Source: Candidatus Methanoperedentaceae archaeon (GTDB lineage Archaea; Halobacteriota; Methanosarcinia; Methanosarcinales; Methanoperedenaceae). From it: a stretch of 64,000 nt of DNA. Below the pieces are notes generated by a model. The model did no database searches. It saw nothing but the letters and a program-made list of their open reading frames with translations, and was not told the DNA's origin. The position numbers and the translations under genes were made by a program. Location: positions 24,070 through 88,069 of the forward strand of contig PQAS01000021.1 in NCBI GenBank assembly GCA_003104905.1, in the 5' to 3' direction. Shown here piece after piece: positions 24,188 to 33,151 of the stretch (positions within the stretch are counted from its first letter, which is position 1; the number at the start of each line of letters is the position of its first letter).

Positions 24188-25165
24188 TTAAATAACTTGT
24201 GATGAGACCTGAAAATCGATGCATATATTATATTGGTACGGTGCGTAAGGTCTTACGATCCTCCGGTCAAGAGAAAACACCTGTAAACCTGCTTTTCTTG
24301 CACATGCTTCAATTTCTCCGGTCAATCCTTCAAAAAGATCAGCTTCGTGCGAGATGGCATAAAAATGAATGATCCCGCCTCTTTTAATTATTCCAAAAGT
24401 GCTATCCAGGAACTCAAATCCGCTGTGGGGAAGGTTCATTATTACATGGTCTGCATCAGAAATCCCTTTAATTTCATTTTTTGCATCACCTTCTCTTATC
24501 TCAATATTTTTTATCTTGTTGAGCCGGGCATTTTCCCGGAGATATTTAATTGCTACAGGATTTTTATCAACTGCTATCACATAACTGTCAGGATATGTTT
24601 TGGCGATAAGAATGCTAAAAGGACCTATGCCTGCGAACATATCGACTACTGTATCACCATTTTTTACCTGGGCTGTTATCCTCATCCTTTCAGTCGACAA
24701 TCGCGGAGTAAAATATACCTGTGTAACATCAAGAAGGTATTTACATCCGTTTTCCCTGTATATGGTTTCTGTTTTTTTCTCACCTTTAATAAATGAAACC
24801 TCACGCGTCCTGTACTCTCCGGAAACAGCACTTGTTGCCTGGAATATGGTTTTTATATTCTTATGCTTCAAAAGGACATTTGCCATTTCAAGGGGATTTT
24901 TTTCATGCTGGTCTATGATCGCTATATCCCCGATTAATTCATAAGCCCCAGAAACCGGAGGCATGGGATTTTCGTGGCCTGCTATTTCAAAGAACTCTGT
25001 TCCCAGTTCCCCTAATCCTTCAATGGGTTTTGAAACAGGAATAAATATGTAGTGTTTGTTTGATTTTATTTTCAGGTTATTGTCAAGGAGATGAAGTTCG
25101 ATTAAACTCTTCCTTGTCGATTCCCCTGCAGGTCTTGGTACTTTGACACACAGGGATTCAATCAT
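24188..25165 (-). CDS. tRNA (guanine37-N1)-methyltransferase Trm5-type
   Basis: A class I SAM methyltransferase of the Trm5/TYW2 family (COG2520). Motif I is VDMFAGIGPFSILIAK, the acidic SAM-binding residue follows in VIAVDKNP, and the catalytic motif is NLPHSG. The N-terminal D1/D2 region with REVSFIKGEKKTE and the RLSTERMRI element is typical of Trm5, which makes m1G37 to prevent frameshifting. The ATG at 25165 (MIESLCVKVPR) is preferred; an upstream ATG at 25219 would overlap a small upstream gene by 26 bases and adds 18 residues unlike the family start. Confidence 0.87.
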   Translation of the reverse strand: MIESLCVKVPRPAGESTRKSLIELHLLDNNLKIKSNKHYIFIPVSKPIEGLGELGTEFFEIAGHENPMPPVSGAYELIGDIAIIDQHEKNPLEMANVLLKHKNIKTIFQATSAVSGEYRTREVSFIKGEKKTETIYRENGCKYLLDVTQVYFTPRLSTERMRITAQVKNGDTVVDMFAGIGPFSILIAKTYPDSYVIAVDKNPVAIKYLRENARLNKIKNIEIREGDAKNEIKGISDADHVIMNLPHSGFEFLDSTFGIIKRGGIIHFYAISHEADLFEGLTGEIEACARKAGLQVFSLDRRIVRPYAPYQYNICIDFQVSSQVI

Positions 25166-25193
25166 TTCTGGTTTCACGGGAATTATCTTCTTG

Positions 25194-25319
25194 TTATTCT
25201 GCAAAAAGAATTGTTTCAAGGATCAAGAATGTTAATATGATTCCTGCAAAGATAGCAATATATCCAAGGATGCTTCCTATCGTGAGACCTATTCCATTTA
25301 TATCTTGTCCGGTTTCCAT
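25194..25319 (-). CDS. Possible 41-residue single-helix membrane protein
   Basis: A short frame starting METGQDINGIG, with a hydrophobic stretch of about 28 residues (IGLTIGSILG through ILETILF) and an acidic end AE. It is too short for usual gene callers. It lies 28 bases upstream of the preferred Trm5 start on the same strand, in what would otherwise be leader sequence, and has Asp/Glu in the predicted outer and inner ends. No family is recognised. It could be a real small membrane protein or a chance frame; homologues in related genomes would decide. Confidence 0.5.
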   Translation of the reverse strand: METGQDINGIGLTIGSILGYIAIFAGIILTFLILETILFAE

Positions 25320-25398
25320 CGCTTTGATTAAGTTCACTTAATTATTATAGTTTTCCGTGGACAAGACTTACAAATATTAGATTGACTGTAAAGGAATT

Positions 25399-26187
25399 AT
25401 GCTGACATTTATCGGATTAGGGCTTTATGATGAAAAAGATATCACAGTAAAAGGACTGGAAGCAGTAAAAAATGCTGACGCTGTATATGTTGAATTCTAT
25501 ACATCAACTCTCATAGGAACTTCCCTGGAAAAGATTGAAAGATTTTATGGAAAGAAGTTAATCGTATTGTCAAGAGAAGAAGTTGAACTTGAACCAATAT
25601 GGTTATCACGCTCAATAAAAGAAAATGTAGTCTTCTTAAGCGGAGGTGATGCCATGGTGGCTACGACACATATAGACCTTCGACTGCGCGCAAAAGATAT
25701 GGGTGTCAAAACTATGATTATCCATGCGCCTTCCATATCATCTGCTGTTTCAGGTTTGAGCGGGCTTTCAAATTACAGGTTCGGGAAATCCACTACCATT
25801 CCATTTCCTTATACCAGAAATGATAAGATGATCATTTCCGAAGCGCCGTATGATACCATAAAAATGAACAAGAAAAATGACTTGCACACTATTGTTTTTC
25901 TTGACATCGATAGGGAAAAAGGCTTTATGGATATTAAGAAAGCAGCTTCGCTGCTTCTTGAAATGGAAGGAAGAAGGGGTGAAGGAATGCTTGTGAATGC
26001 TCTTGGAGTTGGTATTGCACGAGCCGGGTCTTCATCACCCGCCGTGCATTCGGATTATATTGAGAGATTAAAAGATCATGATTTCGGAGGGCCGCTGCAT
26101 ATTCTCCTGATCCCTGCCAGCCTTCACTTTATGGAAGCTGAAGCTCTTGTAAAATTTTGCGGCGCCCCCCCTGAAATTCTAAAATAG
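25399..26187 (+). CDS. dph5: Diphthine synthase
   Basis: Adds methyl groups from SAM to the modified histidine of elongation factor 2 in diphthamide synthesis. A 262-residue tetrapyrrole-methylase-fold protein: the start MLTFIGLGLYDEKDIT, the FLSGGDAMVATTH motif near residue 80 and HAPSISSAVSGLSGLSNYRFG near residue 113 are characteristic of Dph5/DphB. AAGGAAT precedes the ATG. It stands alone between divergent and convergent neighbours. Confidence 0.94.
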   Translation: MLTFIGLGLYDEKDITVKGLEAVKNADAVYVEFYTSTLIGTSLEKIERFYGKKLIVLSREEVELEPIWLSRSIKENVVFLSGGDAMVATTHIDLRLRAKDMGVKTMIIHAPSISSAVSGLSGLSNYRFGKSTTIPFPYTRNDKMIISEAPYDTIKMNKKNDLHTIVFLDIDREKGFMDIKKAASLLLEMEGRRGEGMLVNALGVGIARAGSSSPAVHSDYIERLKDHDFGGPLHILLIPASLHFMEAEALVKFCGAPPEILK

Positions 26188-26189
26188 GA

Positions 26190-26327
26190 TTACTTTAATT
26201 TTCTTTTTTCTTTTGCAAGTTTCTTCTTGGCTTCCCCGCTTCCTGACGCTGCCATTTTTTCAAGTTCTGCTATTTTTTCCTTGCGATCACGTTCTTTACG
26301 TTCCATAATCTTTTTAGACATTGCCAT
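26190..26327 (-). CDS. Small highly charged basic protein, 45 residues
   Basis: A short frame beginning MAMSKKIMERKERDRKE and ending in KEKRKLK; almost half its residues are Lys, Arg or Glu, and it should form one amphipathic helix. A TTTTAAATA element on the minus strand about 27-30 bases before the ATG suggests a leaderless transcript, which supports real expression. It converges on dph5 with two bases between the stops. No known family was recognised; nucleic-acid or ribosome binding is only a guess from composition. Confidence 0.55.
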   Translation of the reverse strand: MAMSKKIMERKERDRKEKIAELEKMAASGSGEAKKKLAKEKRKLK

Positions 26328-26531
26328 GATATATATTTTCGTTGCTTAAAGTATTTAAAACCAACTCGAAATTCAAGTTTTGCGTTAGATATATGTATAT
26401 CCGGGTAAATCTACTATTGGTGTGTGTTTACTTTCAGGACTCAGATGGTCTTGTAAAATAATTCACAATAGAAAATAACTTGTATATGGTCGTACCCGGA
26501 ACGGTCACTATATTCATACGGAGAATCGAAG

Positions 26532-28319
26532 ATGTTTTCCATTAAATGCAGAGAGCAAACCATAGGAATAGCAATTGGATTTATATTGATTATATTATTT
26601 GTTCTTAGTGCAAGTGCCGTTAAAAACACAATTTATCCTTCCGGAGACATTGTAAAAGTCGCGGGTGGGTTAAATGTTAGTCCGGAATCGCCTACAGTTA
26701 ACTGGACAACGAAAGCCAGTATGCCTACTTCCAGATCAGATTTATACCGGGGAACAATGGCCATAGGCGACAAAATTTACGTAGCAGGAGGATGGAATAA
26801 CGGGTCCCTTGATGTAGTTGAAGTCTATAATGTTCGCAAAGATAAATGGACCAAAGCAGCACCTTTGCCGTCTCCGGGAATAGATGGAGCTATTCAGGCA
26901 GTAAATGGAAAATTATATATTATCGGCGGAAATAATAATGTTGGCGGCGATGTTGATGTCTGGGAATATGATCCAGTTTCAGATAATTATTCAAAAAAGG
27001 CCTCTTTCAGTGGAGAGTACGATCCCGCTACTGCCGTAGTAGATGGTAAAATTTATGCATTCGGCGGCGGCATGGCTGAAAGCGGCGAGAAAAAAGTCGC
27101 GCAAATGTACGATCCTATTAATGATACATGGACGCCTATTGCATCCCATCCTTTACCCCGACAATATCTTACTGCTGAGACGGTTAATGGTAAGATTTAC
27201 ACATTTGGCGGGAACAAGAATGGAAATTTGACACACGAATACGATCCTATCACTGATAATTGGACCGAAAAGTCCTCAATGCAAGTCATGATAGATAGCC
27301 CTAATTCAGTAGTTATCAATGAAAAAATATTCATAGTAGGCGGAGATAATTCAAAAGCTGTCTGGATGTATGATCCTCTGGTGGATGCCTGGCAAGGACC
27401 GCTGGATTATGAGATACCAACGCCCAGAGCGCTAGCTGCAACAGCCCAGGTTAATGGAAAGGTATATGTCATAGGCGGATGCTGCCCTGAGGTGAATTCT
27501 AATGCCAATGAAGAAGGAACTATCAAATTTCCGATATCTGTGGATACTATTCCTCCTTCAACGACAATAAGTGGCGTAACTGAGAACAGTTCGTATAAAA
27601 ATAGCGTAACTGTTACTTTGAATGCTACGGATAATGGGAGTGGAGTCAATGAGACGATGTTTAAAGTTAACGGTGGTCTAACTTTTACTTACACTAAACC
27701 ATTTGTGGTTAATTCTTCAGGTCGGAATAATGTAACATACTGGTCAACAGATAAAGCAGGAAATGTTGAACAGCAAAAGACTGTTAACTTTACAATTGGC
27801 ATACCATCACTAAATGCAATACGTGAAATCGAGAAAGATTCTCTCAGATTAGGTGAATCAACAAATATAACTATAAGTATTCAAAGCGATGTAATTCAAG
27901 CATTGGCTCTTCGAGAGTCCATTCCCAAAGGATGGAAATTTACAATAATTTCTAATGATGCTGATGATTTCAATAAGAAATCTCATGAATGGGTATGGTT
28001 AAATATAACGCCAGGAATAACCAGAAAGGTTATCTATTCAATAACAGCACCTGCTAATGCTACTATAGGGACATATTATATTAATGGGACAATAAGAAAC
28101 TCAAGTGGAGTTATTGCAATTGTGGGTGAAAATAACATGATCACACTTGATATTTTTGAATACTACCGAAGACTTGGGAGTTATCCTGACATTTTGGAAA
28201 CCACAGATTTACTAAAAGCCATTGATGATTGGGGAAGCGGGACAGCACCGGTTGGATTTGCACGTCCTGTAACAAATATTGAGCTGAATGATTTGATTCG
28301 TGAATGGGCTAAGACGTAG
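26532..28319 (+). CDS. Secreted Kelch-repeat surface protein
   Basis: A 595-residue exported protein. The N-terminal hydrophobic segment (about residues 9-30) is a signal or anchor. Six Kelch repeats (pattern KIYxxGG ... YDPxxDxW) fill residues about 55-330 and should form a six-bladed beta-propeller. An Ig-like domain follows (about 338-425, with PPSTTISG and ATDNGSGV), then a COG1361-like domain (about 430-545) and a C-terminal module with YYRRLGSYPD and DDWGSG that resembles a dockerin-like tail in related surface proteins. Probably a cell-surface or adhesion protein; the ligand is unknown. Confidence 0.82.
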   Translation: MFSIKCREQTIGIAIGFILIILFVLSASAVKNTIYPSGDIVKVAGGLNVSPESPTVNWTTKASMPTSRSDLYRGTMAIGDKIYVAGGWNNGSLDVVEVYNVRKDKWTKAAPLPSPGIDGAIQAVNGKLYIIGGNNNVGGDVDVWEYDPVSDNYSKKASFSGEYDPATAVVDGKIYAFGGGMAESGEKKVAQMYDPINDTWTPIASHPLPRQYLTAETVNGKIYTFGGNKNGNLTHEYDPITDNWTEKSSMQVMIDSPNSVVINEKIFIVGGDNSKAVWMYDPLVDAWQGPLDYEIPTPRALAATAQVNGKVYVIGGCCPEVNSNANEEGTIKFPISVDTIPPSTTISGVTENSSYKNSVTVTLNATDNGSGVNETMFKVNGGLTFTYTKPFVVNSSGRNNVTYWSTDKAGNVEQQKTVNFTIGIPSLNAIREIEKDSLRLGESTNITISIQSDVIQALALRESIPKGWKFTIISNDADDFNKKSHEWVWLNITPGITRKVIYSITAPANATIGTYYINGTIRNSSGVIAIVGENNMITLDIFEYYRRLGSYPDILETTDLLKAIDDWGSGTAPVGFARPVTNIELNDLIREWAKT

Positions 28320-28414
28320 AATTTCCGGAAAAATTGTTAATGTCATGATAGGAATATTGGTTTAATGCCCAGTAGGGTTACTTTTTTATGACCACAAGTC
28401 TATTAGGAGATTCC

Positions 28415-29752
28415 ATGGCAATCCATCCAATAGAATACCGCTACGGGCACGATGAAATGAAAGCTGTATGGAATGAAGAGGCGCGGCTTTTGAAAATGCT
28501 GTCTGTTGAAGCTGCCCTGGCAAAATCCCAGGCGCAACTGAATTATATTCCGAAAGGAATGGATGAAAAGATAGCCCTTGGGGTGAAGGCGGTAAAACTT
28601 AACCGTGTCAAAGAGATAGAAGATGAGATCCATCATGATGTAATGGCTGTGGTCCTTGCTCTGGCCGAGCAATCCGGGGATGCGGGAAAATGGATACATT
28701 TCGGTGCTACTTCCAATGATATTTTAGATACGGCAACAGCTCTCCAGATAAAAGACGCCATCCTGATATTACGAAAAGAGACAATCAAATTACGTCAGGT
28801 TCTTATTGAAAGCGCTTTGTCACATAAAAATACCGTATGTGCAGGACGTACGCACGGCCAGATAGGTGTTCCCACTACTTATGGACTGCGTTTTGCGATA
28901 TGGGCATCTGAGATTGACCGGCACATTGAAAGGCTTGACCAGCTTATGCCCAGGGCAATCGCAGGCAAGATGAGCGGGGCGGTAGGTACGCAGGCCGCAT
29001 TCGGGAAAAAAGGTATTGAAATTCAAAAAAAGACCATGGAATATCTCGGGATTGAAGCTGCCGATGTTTCAAACCAGATAGTCCAGAGGGACAGGCATGC
29101 AGAATTCGTGATGTGGATGGCAAATACTGCTACCACTCTTGACAAGATATGCATCGAAATCCGAAGCCTTGCCAGAAGCGAGATAGCAGAACTGGAAGAA
29201 AGCTTTGGCAAAAAACAGGTAGGCTCATCTACAATGCCGCACAAGCGCAATCCCATAAAATCAGAACAGGTGTGCGGACTTTCAAGGATAGTAAGGGCAA
29301 TGGTGGAACCTGAACTCAGAAACAATACACTTTGGGATGAGAGGGACCTGACAAACTCATCGTGCGAACGCATTGTATTTCCGGAATCCTGTGTGTTAAC
29401 CGACCATATCATACGCCTTACTACAACAATTATCCGGAACCTTCGCTTTTATCCTGATAATATCAGGAAAAACCTGGAGCTTCTCAATGGGCTGAATATG
29501 GGGGAAGCCATAATGATCGAACTCAGCAAAAAAGGTGTGGGGCGGCAGGAAGCACACGAGATAGTACGCCAGTGCGCAATGTCTGCCCGGGAATCGGGGA
29601 TCCACATGAAGAATGCTCTTCTAAATAATGATATTGTATCAAAATACATGAATGAAAGTGAGATAACGAGGATAATGAATCCGGATAACTATATCGGTAC
29701 GGCGGTAGAACAGGTGGATTCCCTTGCTGCAAAACTAACAAAACGGAAATAA
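28415..29752 (+). CDS. purB: Adenylosuccinate lyase
   Basis: Cleaves SAICAR and adenylosuccinate to fumarate plus AICAR or AMP in purine synthesis. The fumarase-superfamily signature GSSTMPHKRNP is present near residue 268, and catalytic His regions occur at AGRTHGQIG and GATSNDILDTA. The ATG at 28415 (MAIHPIEYRYG) is chosen because AGGAGA lies four bases upstream; an upstream ATG at 28388 would bury that site. Length 445 residues is normal. The acetyltransferase gene follows 13 bases later, so they may be co-transcribed. Confidence 0.94.
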   Translation: MAIHPIEYRYGHDEMKAVWNEEARLLKMLSVEAALAKSQAQLNYIPKGMDEKIALGVKAVKLNRVKEIEDEIHHDVMAVVLALAEQSGDAGKWIHFGATSNDILDTATALQIKDAILILRKETIKLRQVLIESALSHKNTVCAGRTHGQIGVPTTYGLRFAIWASEIDRHIERLDQLMPRAIAGKMSGAVGTQAAFGKKGIEIQKKTMEYLGIEAADVSNQIVQRDRHAEFVMWMANTATTLDKICIEIRSLARSEIAELEESFGKKQVGSSTMPHKRNPIKSEQVCGLSRIVRAMVEPELRNNTLWDERDLTNSSCERIVFPESCVLTDHIIRLTTTIIRNLRFYPDNIRKNLELLNGLNMGEAIMIELSKKGVGRQEAHEIVRQCAMSARESGIHMKNALLNNDIVSKYMNESEITRIMNPDNYIGTAVEQVDSLAAKLTKRK

Positions 29753-29765
29753 AGAGGATACATAA

Positions 29766-30218
29766 TTGTTAAGAAAAGCAACGATTAAAGATGTAGAAAA
29801 GATATGGAAACTTGTGAATAGTTATGCAGATAAACGCATAATGCTTCCTCGTTCATTAAGTGAATTATATGAAAATCTCAGGGATTTTTATGTGGTCATT
29901 GAAGATAATAAACTTGCAGGCTGTGGGGCACTTCATATTACATGGGAAGATTATGGGGAGATACTTTCCCTTGCAGTTGAACCTTCACTTGCCCGGCAAG
30001 GAATAGGTTCAAAGATATTAAAAGCGTGTGAAGAAGAGGCAAGAACAATTGGATTAAATAAACTTATTACCCTTACATATGTGCCTGAATTTTTTGAATC
30101 GCATGGGTTCGTCAGAGTGAAAAAGAGCACGCTTCCGCATAAGATATGGAGCATGTGTATAAAGTGTCCAAAGTTTCCAGAATGCGATGAGATACCCCTT
30201 GTCAAAAAGATAAGTTGA
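29766..30218 (+). CDS. GNAT acetyltransferase, N-acetylglutamate synthase-like (COG1246)
   Basis: A 150-residue GNAT protein. The acetyl-CoA loop is seen in LAVEPSLARQGIGSKIL (about residues 70-86), preceded by the central strand AGCGALHI. The tail with CIKCPKFPECDEIPLV is typical of the archaeal ArgA-like family that makes N-acetylglutamate. The start is a TTG at 29766 with GAGGATA upstream. It lies 13 bases after purB. Acetylation of glutamate for arginine synthesis is likely but not proven. Confidence 0.8.
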   Translation: MLRKATIKDVEKIWKLVNSYADKRIMLPRSLSELYENLRDFYVVIEDNKLAGCGALHITWEDYGEILSLAVEPSLARQGIGSKILKACEEEARTIGLNKLITLTYVPEFFESHGFVRVKKSTLPHKIWSMCIKCPKFPECDEIPLVKKIS

Positions 30219-30412
30219 GGAAGTAACATAAGATCCATTCAAGGGATTTCCAGGATATTGCAAAGGTTACAACCGCTTTTACATCATGATTCTTCAACAT
30301 ACGCAGTTATTATAAAGAATGACATAATATAACATAAAAATACAAAAATCTTGTGAAATAGGAGACTCAATAATAGAGGGATTTAGAAGATCCTATAATT
30401 AAAGGATGATAC

Positions 30413-31060
30413 ATGCCATACGCAGCAAAAGACAGACAAGAATTCATAAAACGTTCTAACTTAAAACCTGATTCCCGCATTCTTGATTTCGGAGGAATGT
30501 TAATTGGTGAACTCCCGGGTGCAGTTTTGGGAATAACATCGAAAAGATCGCTTTTAAATGCCGTTCTTATAAGACCACTCCTCTTGCCATTTAAGAATTC
30601 AGTATTCAAATCGGTAATTTCTTATCATTATTTTGACCTGGTTTCATCCGATAAACTCGGATATGCATTTGAAGAGGCTTCCAGAGTCCTTGATAAAGAC
30701 GGCGTCTTTTCTTTTATGATACTGCAATGGACTGCAAATAATGAAGCACAGAAGTCAAATTTGCTTTTCGATGAAGTCCTAAAAAGTATCGGTGCTCTTT
30801 ATCAGCATGATTTTGAAGAAATAAGCATGAATCTGAATAAATCAGGATTCACCGAGATTACTGTTGAAAGTATTAAACGGGAGATAACGATACCGCAGGA
30901 ATTTATCAATGAACACTTATTGATGCTTGGGAACCTTGTAAAAATAGAGAAAACAAATGATAGAACGGATATAAAAGCGTTTGCAAAACAGTATTTCCAT
31001 CATATAAAAGAGCATGGTGAAGCCCTGCTTCCGGCCGTACATTTTATCGCAAAGAAATGA
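30413..31060 (+). CDS. SAM-methyltransferase-like protein with a degenerate cofactor motif
   Basis: A 215-residue protein with the class I methyltransferase pattern in its second half: LPFKNSVFKSV, then EEASRVLDKDGVFSFMI (motif post-I to V region, about residues 52-104). Motif I, expected near residue 22, reads RILDFGGMLIGEL and lacks the usual GxGxG, so SAM binding may be weak or lost. It ends two bases before the next methyltransferase gene and is probably co-transcribed with it. Substrate unknown. Confidence 0.65.
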   Translation: MPYAAKDRQEFIKRSNLKPDSRILDFGGMLIGELPGAVLGITSKRSLLNAVLIRPLLLPFKNSVFKSVISYHYFDLVSSDKLGYAFEEASRVLDKDGVFSFMILQWTANNEAQKSNLLFDEVLKSIGALYQHDFEEISMNLNKSGFTEITVESIKREITIPQEFINEHLLMLGNLVKIEKTNDRTDIKAFAKQYFHHIKEHGEALLPAVHFIAKK

Positions 31061-31061
31061 T

Positions 31062-31661
31062 ATGAAAAAAATACATCTTGAGATGATCCTTGAAAATGTG
31101 GAAGGTTTCAAATCACCCAGACCTGACAAAGAACAATATGCAACACCAGCAACAGTTGCCTCTGAGCTATTGCATTTTGCTTTTATGAGGGGAGACCTGG
31201 TGGATACGGTTTATGATCTTGGGTGCGGAAGCGGTATCTTTGCAATCGGTGCAAAACTCCTGGGGGCAGAAAAGGTTATAGGTTTTGATGATGATAAAGA
31301 TGTCCTTGAGATTGCACGGGCAAATGCAAAGAAACTTGGCGTTGAGGTTGAGTTCGTATGTTGCAATATTTCCGATGTGACTGGAAAAGCGCATACAGTT
31401 GTAATGAATCCGCCTTTTGGCGCACAAAAAAAAGGAAATGATCGCCCTTTTTTGAGGAAAGCCCTCGAATTAAGCAGCGCGGTTTATTCCATACATAATG
31501 CTGGAAGTGCAGAATTCATAAAAAAATTCATAAGCCCATCTGTCATAACAGAATACAGATTAATAGATTTCCCGATAAAAAGGACATTCGGGTTTCATAA
31601 GAAGGAAAGACTGGCCATAAAAGTTGAGATATACAGGATAGAGAAAAGAAACGAGGGATAA
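31062..31661 (+). CDS. RNA methyltransferase, METTL5/COG2263 family
   Basis: A 199-residue class I methyltransferase of the COG2263 family. SAM motif I is YDLGCGSGIFAIGA and the catalytic motif is NPPFGAQ, matching METTL5-type enzymes that make N6-methyladenosine in small-subunit rRNA in eukaryotes. The family start SPRPDKEQYATP also fits. ATG at 31062 (MKKIHLEM) follows the previous stop by one base. The next gene, csl4, begins 23 bases after this one. Confidence 0.85.
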   Translation: MKKIHLEMILENVEGFKSPRPDKEQYATPATVASELLHFAFMRGDLVDTVYDLGCGSGIFAIGAKLLGAEKVIGFDDDKDVLEIARANAKKLGVEVEFVCCNISDVTGKAHTVVMNPPFGAQKKGNDRPFLRKALELSSAVYSIHNAGSAEFIKKFISPSVITEYRLIDFPIKRTFGFHKKERLAIKVEIYRIEKRNEG

Positions 31662-31684
31662 TTATTAGAATCAAAAGAAAGAAA

Positions 31685-32425
31685 ATGACAAGCAGGAGAA
31701 AGCTTGGAAAGGGTGAAGAAAAAGAACCTAAAGAGGCAAAGGAAAGTGAGATCGAGCTGGAAGAAGAAATTGAAGAAGTAGCTGTGGAATCGGAAATTGC
31801 GGAAGAGAATACAGAGGTTGCGCCCGAACAACCTGTTGAAGAAGCAGTCCAGGAAGAACCAAAAGAAGAAATCAGGAATGTTTTACCGGGGGATCTTATC
31901 GGAACTTCGGAAGAATTCATTCCTAAAACCGGGGCGTATCTGGACAGAGGAAATATTTACGCATCAACAAGCGGTATTGTAAAGATAAACAATAAAGAGC
32001 GTTCCATATCGGTTGATCCGGTCACGAATACCCCCCCGCATCTCCAGGTTGGCGATATCGTTATCGGACAGGTTACGGACGTAAAAGATTCAGTCGCCCT
32101 TGTTGAGATCGCAGGAATTAAAGGCAAAGGTGAACGTGAGATTGTCAATGCTGATCAGGCCGCAATTCACGTGTCAAATGTAAAGGATGCATATGTGAAG
32201 GAATTATATTATGAATTTGCACCGTTTGATATAGTAAAGGCTAGAGTACTTGATCTTCGTAATATGCGCCTTTCCACAGTCAATAAGGAACTTGGCGTCA
32301 TGAAAGCTTATTGCGGAAATTGCAGGAATGTATTGAAAATAGATAACAGTAAACTTAAATGTCCCAAATGTGAAAGAACCGAAACACGAAAATTATCATC
32401 CGATTATGGGACAGGCATTATTTAG
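31685..32425 (+). CDS. csl4: Exosome subunit Csl4 with a long acidic N-terminal extension
   Basis: The C-terminal 170 residues are archaeal Csl4: an N-terminal domain starting NVLPGDLIG, an S1 RNA-binding domain (LQVGDIVIGQV, about residues 118-190) and a zinc ribbon with CGNC and CPKC (about 215-235). Csl4 caps the archaeal exosome and recruits RNA. The first 65 residues are an extension unusually rich in Glu, not part of the usual 180-190-residue protein. It lies upstream of rpoL (nine bases between), an arrangement known in euryarchaea. Confidence 0.9.
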   Translation: MTSRRKLGKGEEKEPKEAKESEIELEEEIEEVAVESEIAEENTEVAPEQPVEEAVQEEPKEEIRNVLPGDLIGTSEEFIPKTGAYLDRGNIYASTSGIVKINNKERSISVDPVTNTPPHLQVGDIVIGQVTDVKDSVALVEIAGIKGKGEREIVNADQAAIHVSNVKDAYVKELYYEFAPFDIVKARVLDLRNMRLSTVNKELGVMKAYCGNCRNVLKIDNSKLKCPKCERTETRKLSSDYGTGII

Positions 32426-32433
32426 GTGAAATC

Positions 32434-32709
32434 ATGGAACTTACAATCCTTAAAAAGACGGACAAAGAAATTAATATTAAGGTAGCAGGCGAAACCCATA
32501 CCCTGCTCAACATGTTAAAGACAGCGTTACTTAATAACAAACATGTTGAAATAGCAACATACGATATAAAGCATCCAACAATAAGTGAACCTATCCTTTT
32601 TGTGAGAACAGACGGTGCAGACCCTATAGATGTGATAAAAAAAGCATCGAAGGAAATGGTCAAGGAATGTAATGAGTTTATAGATCTTTTTACGAAGAAG
32701 ACAAAGTAG
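32434..32709 (+). CDS. rpo11: DNA-directed RNA polymerase subunit Rpo11 (L)
   Basis: A 91-residue subunit that pairs with Rpo3 in the assembly platform of archaeal RNA polymerase. The pattern GETHTLLNMLKTALL and the segment YDIKHPTISEPILFVRTDG are the family signature. Nine bases after csl4, so in the same operon. Its 3' end overlaps the 3' end of the convergent DUF2240 gene by 20 bases. Confidence 0.94.
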   Translation: MELTILKKTDKEINIKVAGETHTLLNMLKTALLNNKHVEIATYDIKHPTISEPILFVRTDGADPIDVIKKASKEMVKECNEFIDLFTKKTK

Positions 32710-33151
32710 TTAAAGCTTTATATTCTTCTTCGATAAGGTCATCAACAATTACTCCATTCTCAACTGCAACGAGAATGGCGCTGACTTCTATTTCCACCTG
32801 TTTTGAAAGGTCTTCCTGTTTCTTATTTATCATCGCTATCACCTTTCTTTTGTCTATTCCTGCGCCCGCTATTATGCGTTCTATTATCCTGTCAAATATC
32901 GGCATTTTCTCAAGTTCCGGCTTGAATCCGGAAGGTATTTCGATCCCGGATATATCAAATGTAGGACGCACCAGATCACCTTCGCGTTTTAAAAGCCCTG
33001 ATTTTTGCGCTTCACTCAATATGATCTTTGCCTGTTCAGGATTGAACCATTTCAAATCCAGGGAAAGTGCCAGAATGAATTCCATGTCTTTCATGGCATC
33101 TTTTCCCTTTCTTTTAAAGGGCATCGACACGGTATAAGTAAGATCAGACAT
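32690..33151 (-). CDS. DUF2240 family protein
   Basis: A 153-residue archaeal protein matching DUF2240: an N-terminal winged-helix-like region (LSDLTYT to LKREGDLV, with AKIILSEAQKSGLLK) and the IEIPSGFKPELE segment near residue 70. The function of the family is unknown; the N-terminal fold could bind nucleic acid. It overlaps the upstream gene by eight bases and rpo11 by 20 bases tail to tail. Confidence 0.75.
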   Translation of the reverse strand: MSDLTYTVSMPFKRKGKDAMKDMEFILALSLDLKWFNPEQAKIILSEAQKSGLLKREGDLVRPTFDISGIEIPSGFKPELEKMPIFDRIIERIIAGAGIDKRKVIAMINKKQEDLSKQVEIEVSAILVAVENGVIVDDLIEEEYKALTTLSSS

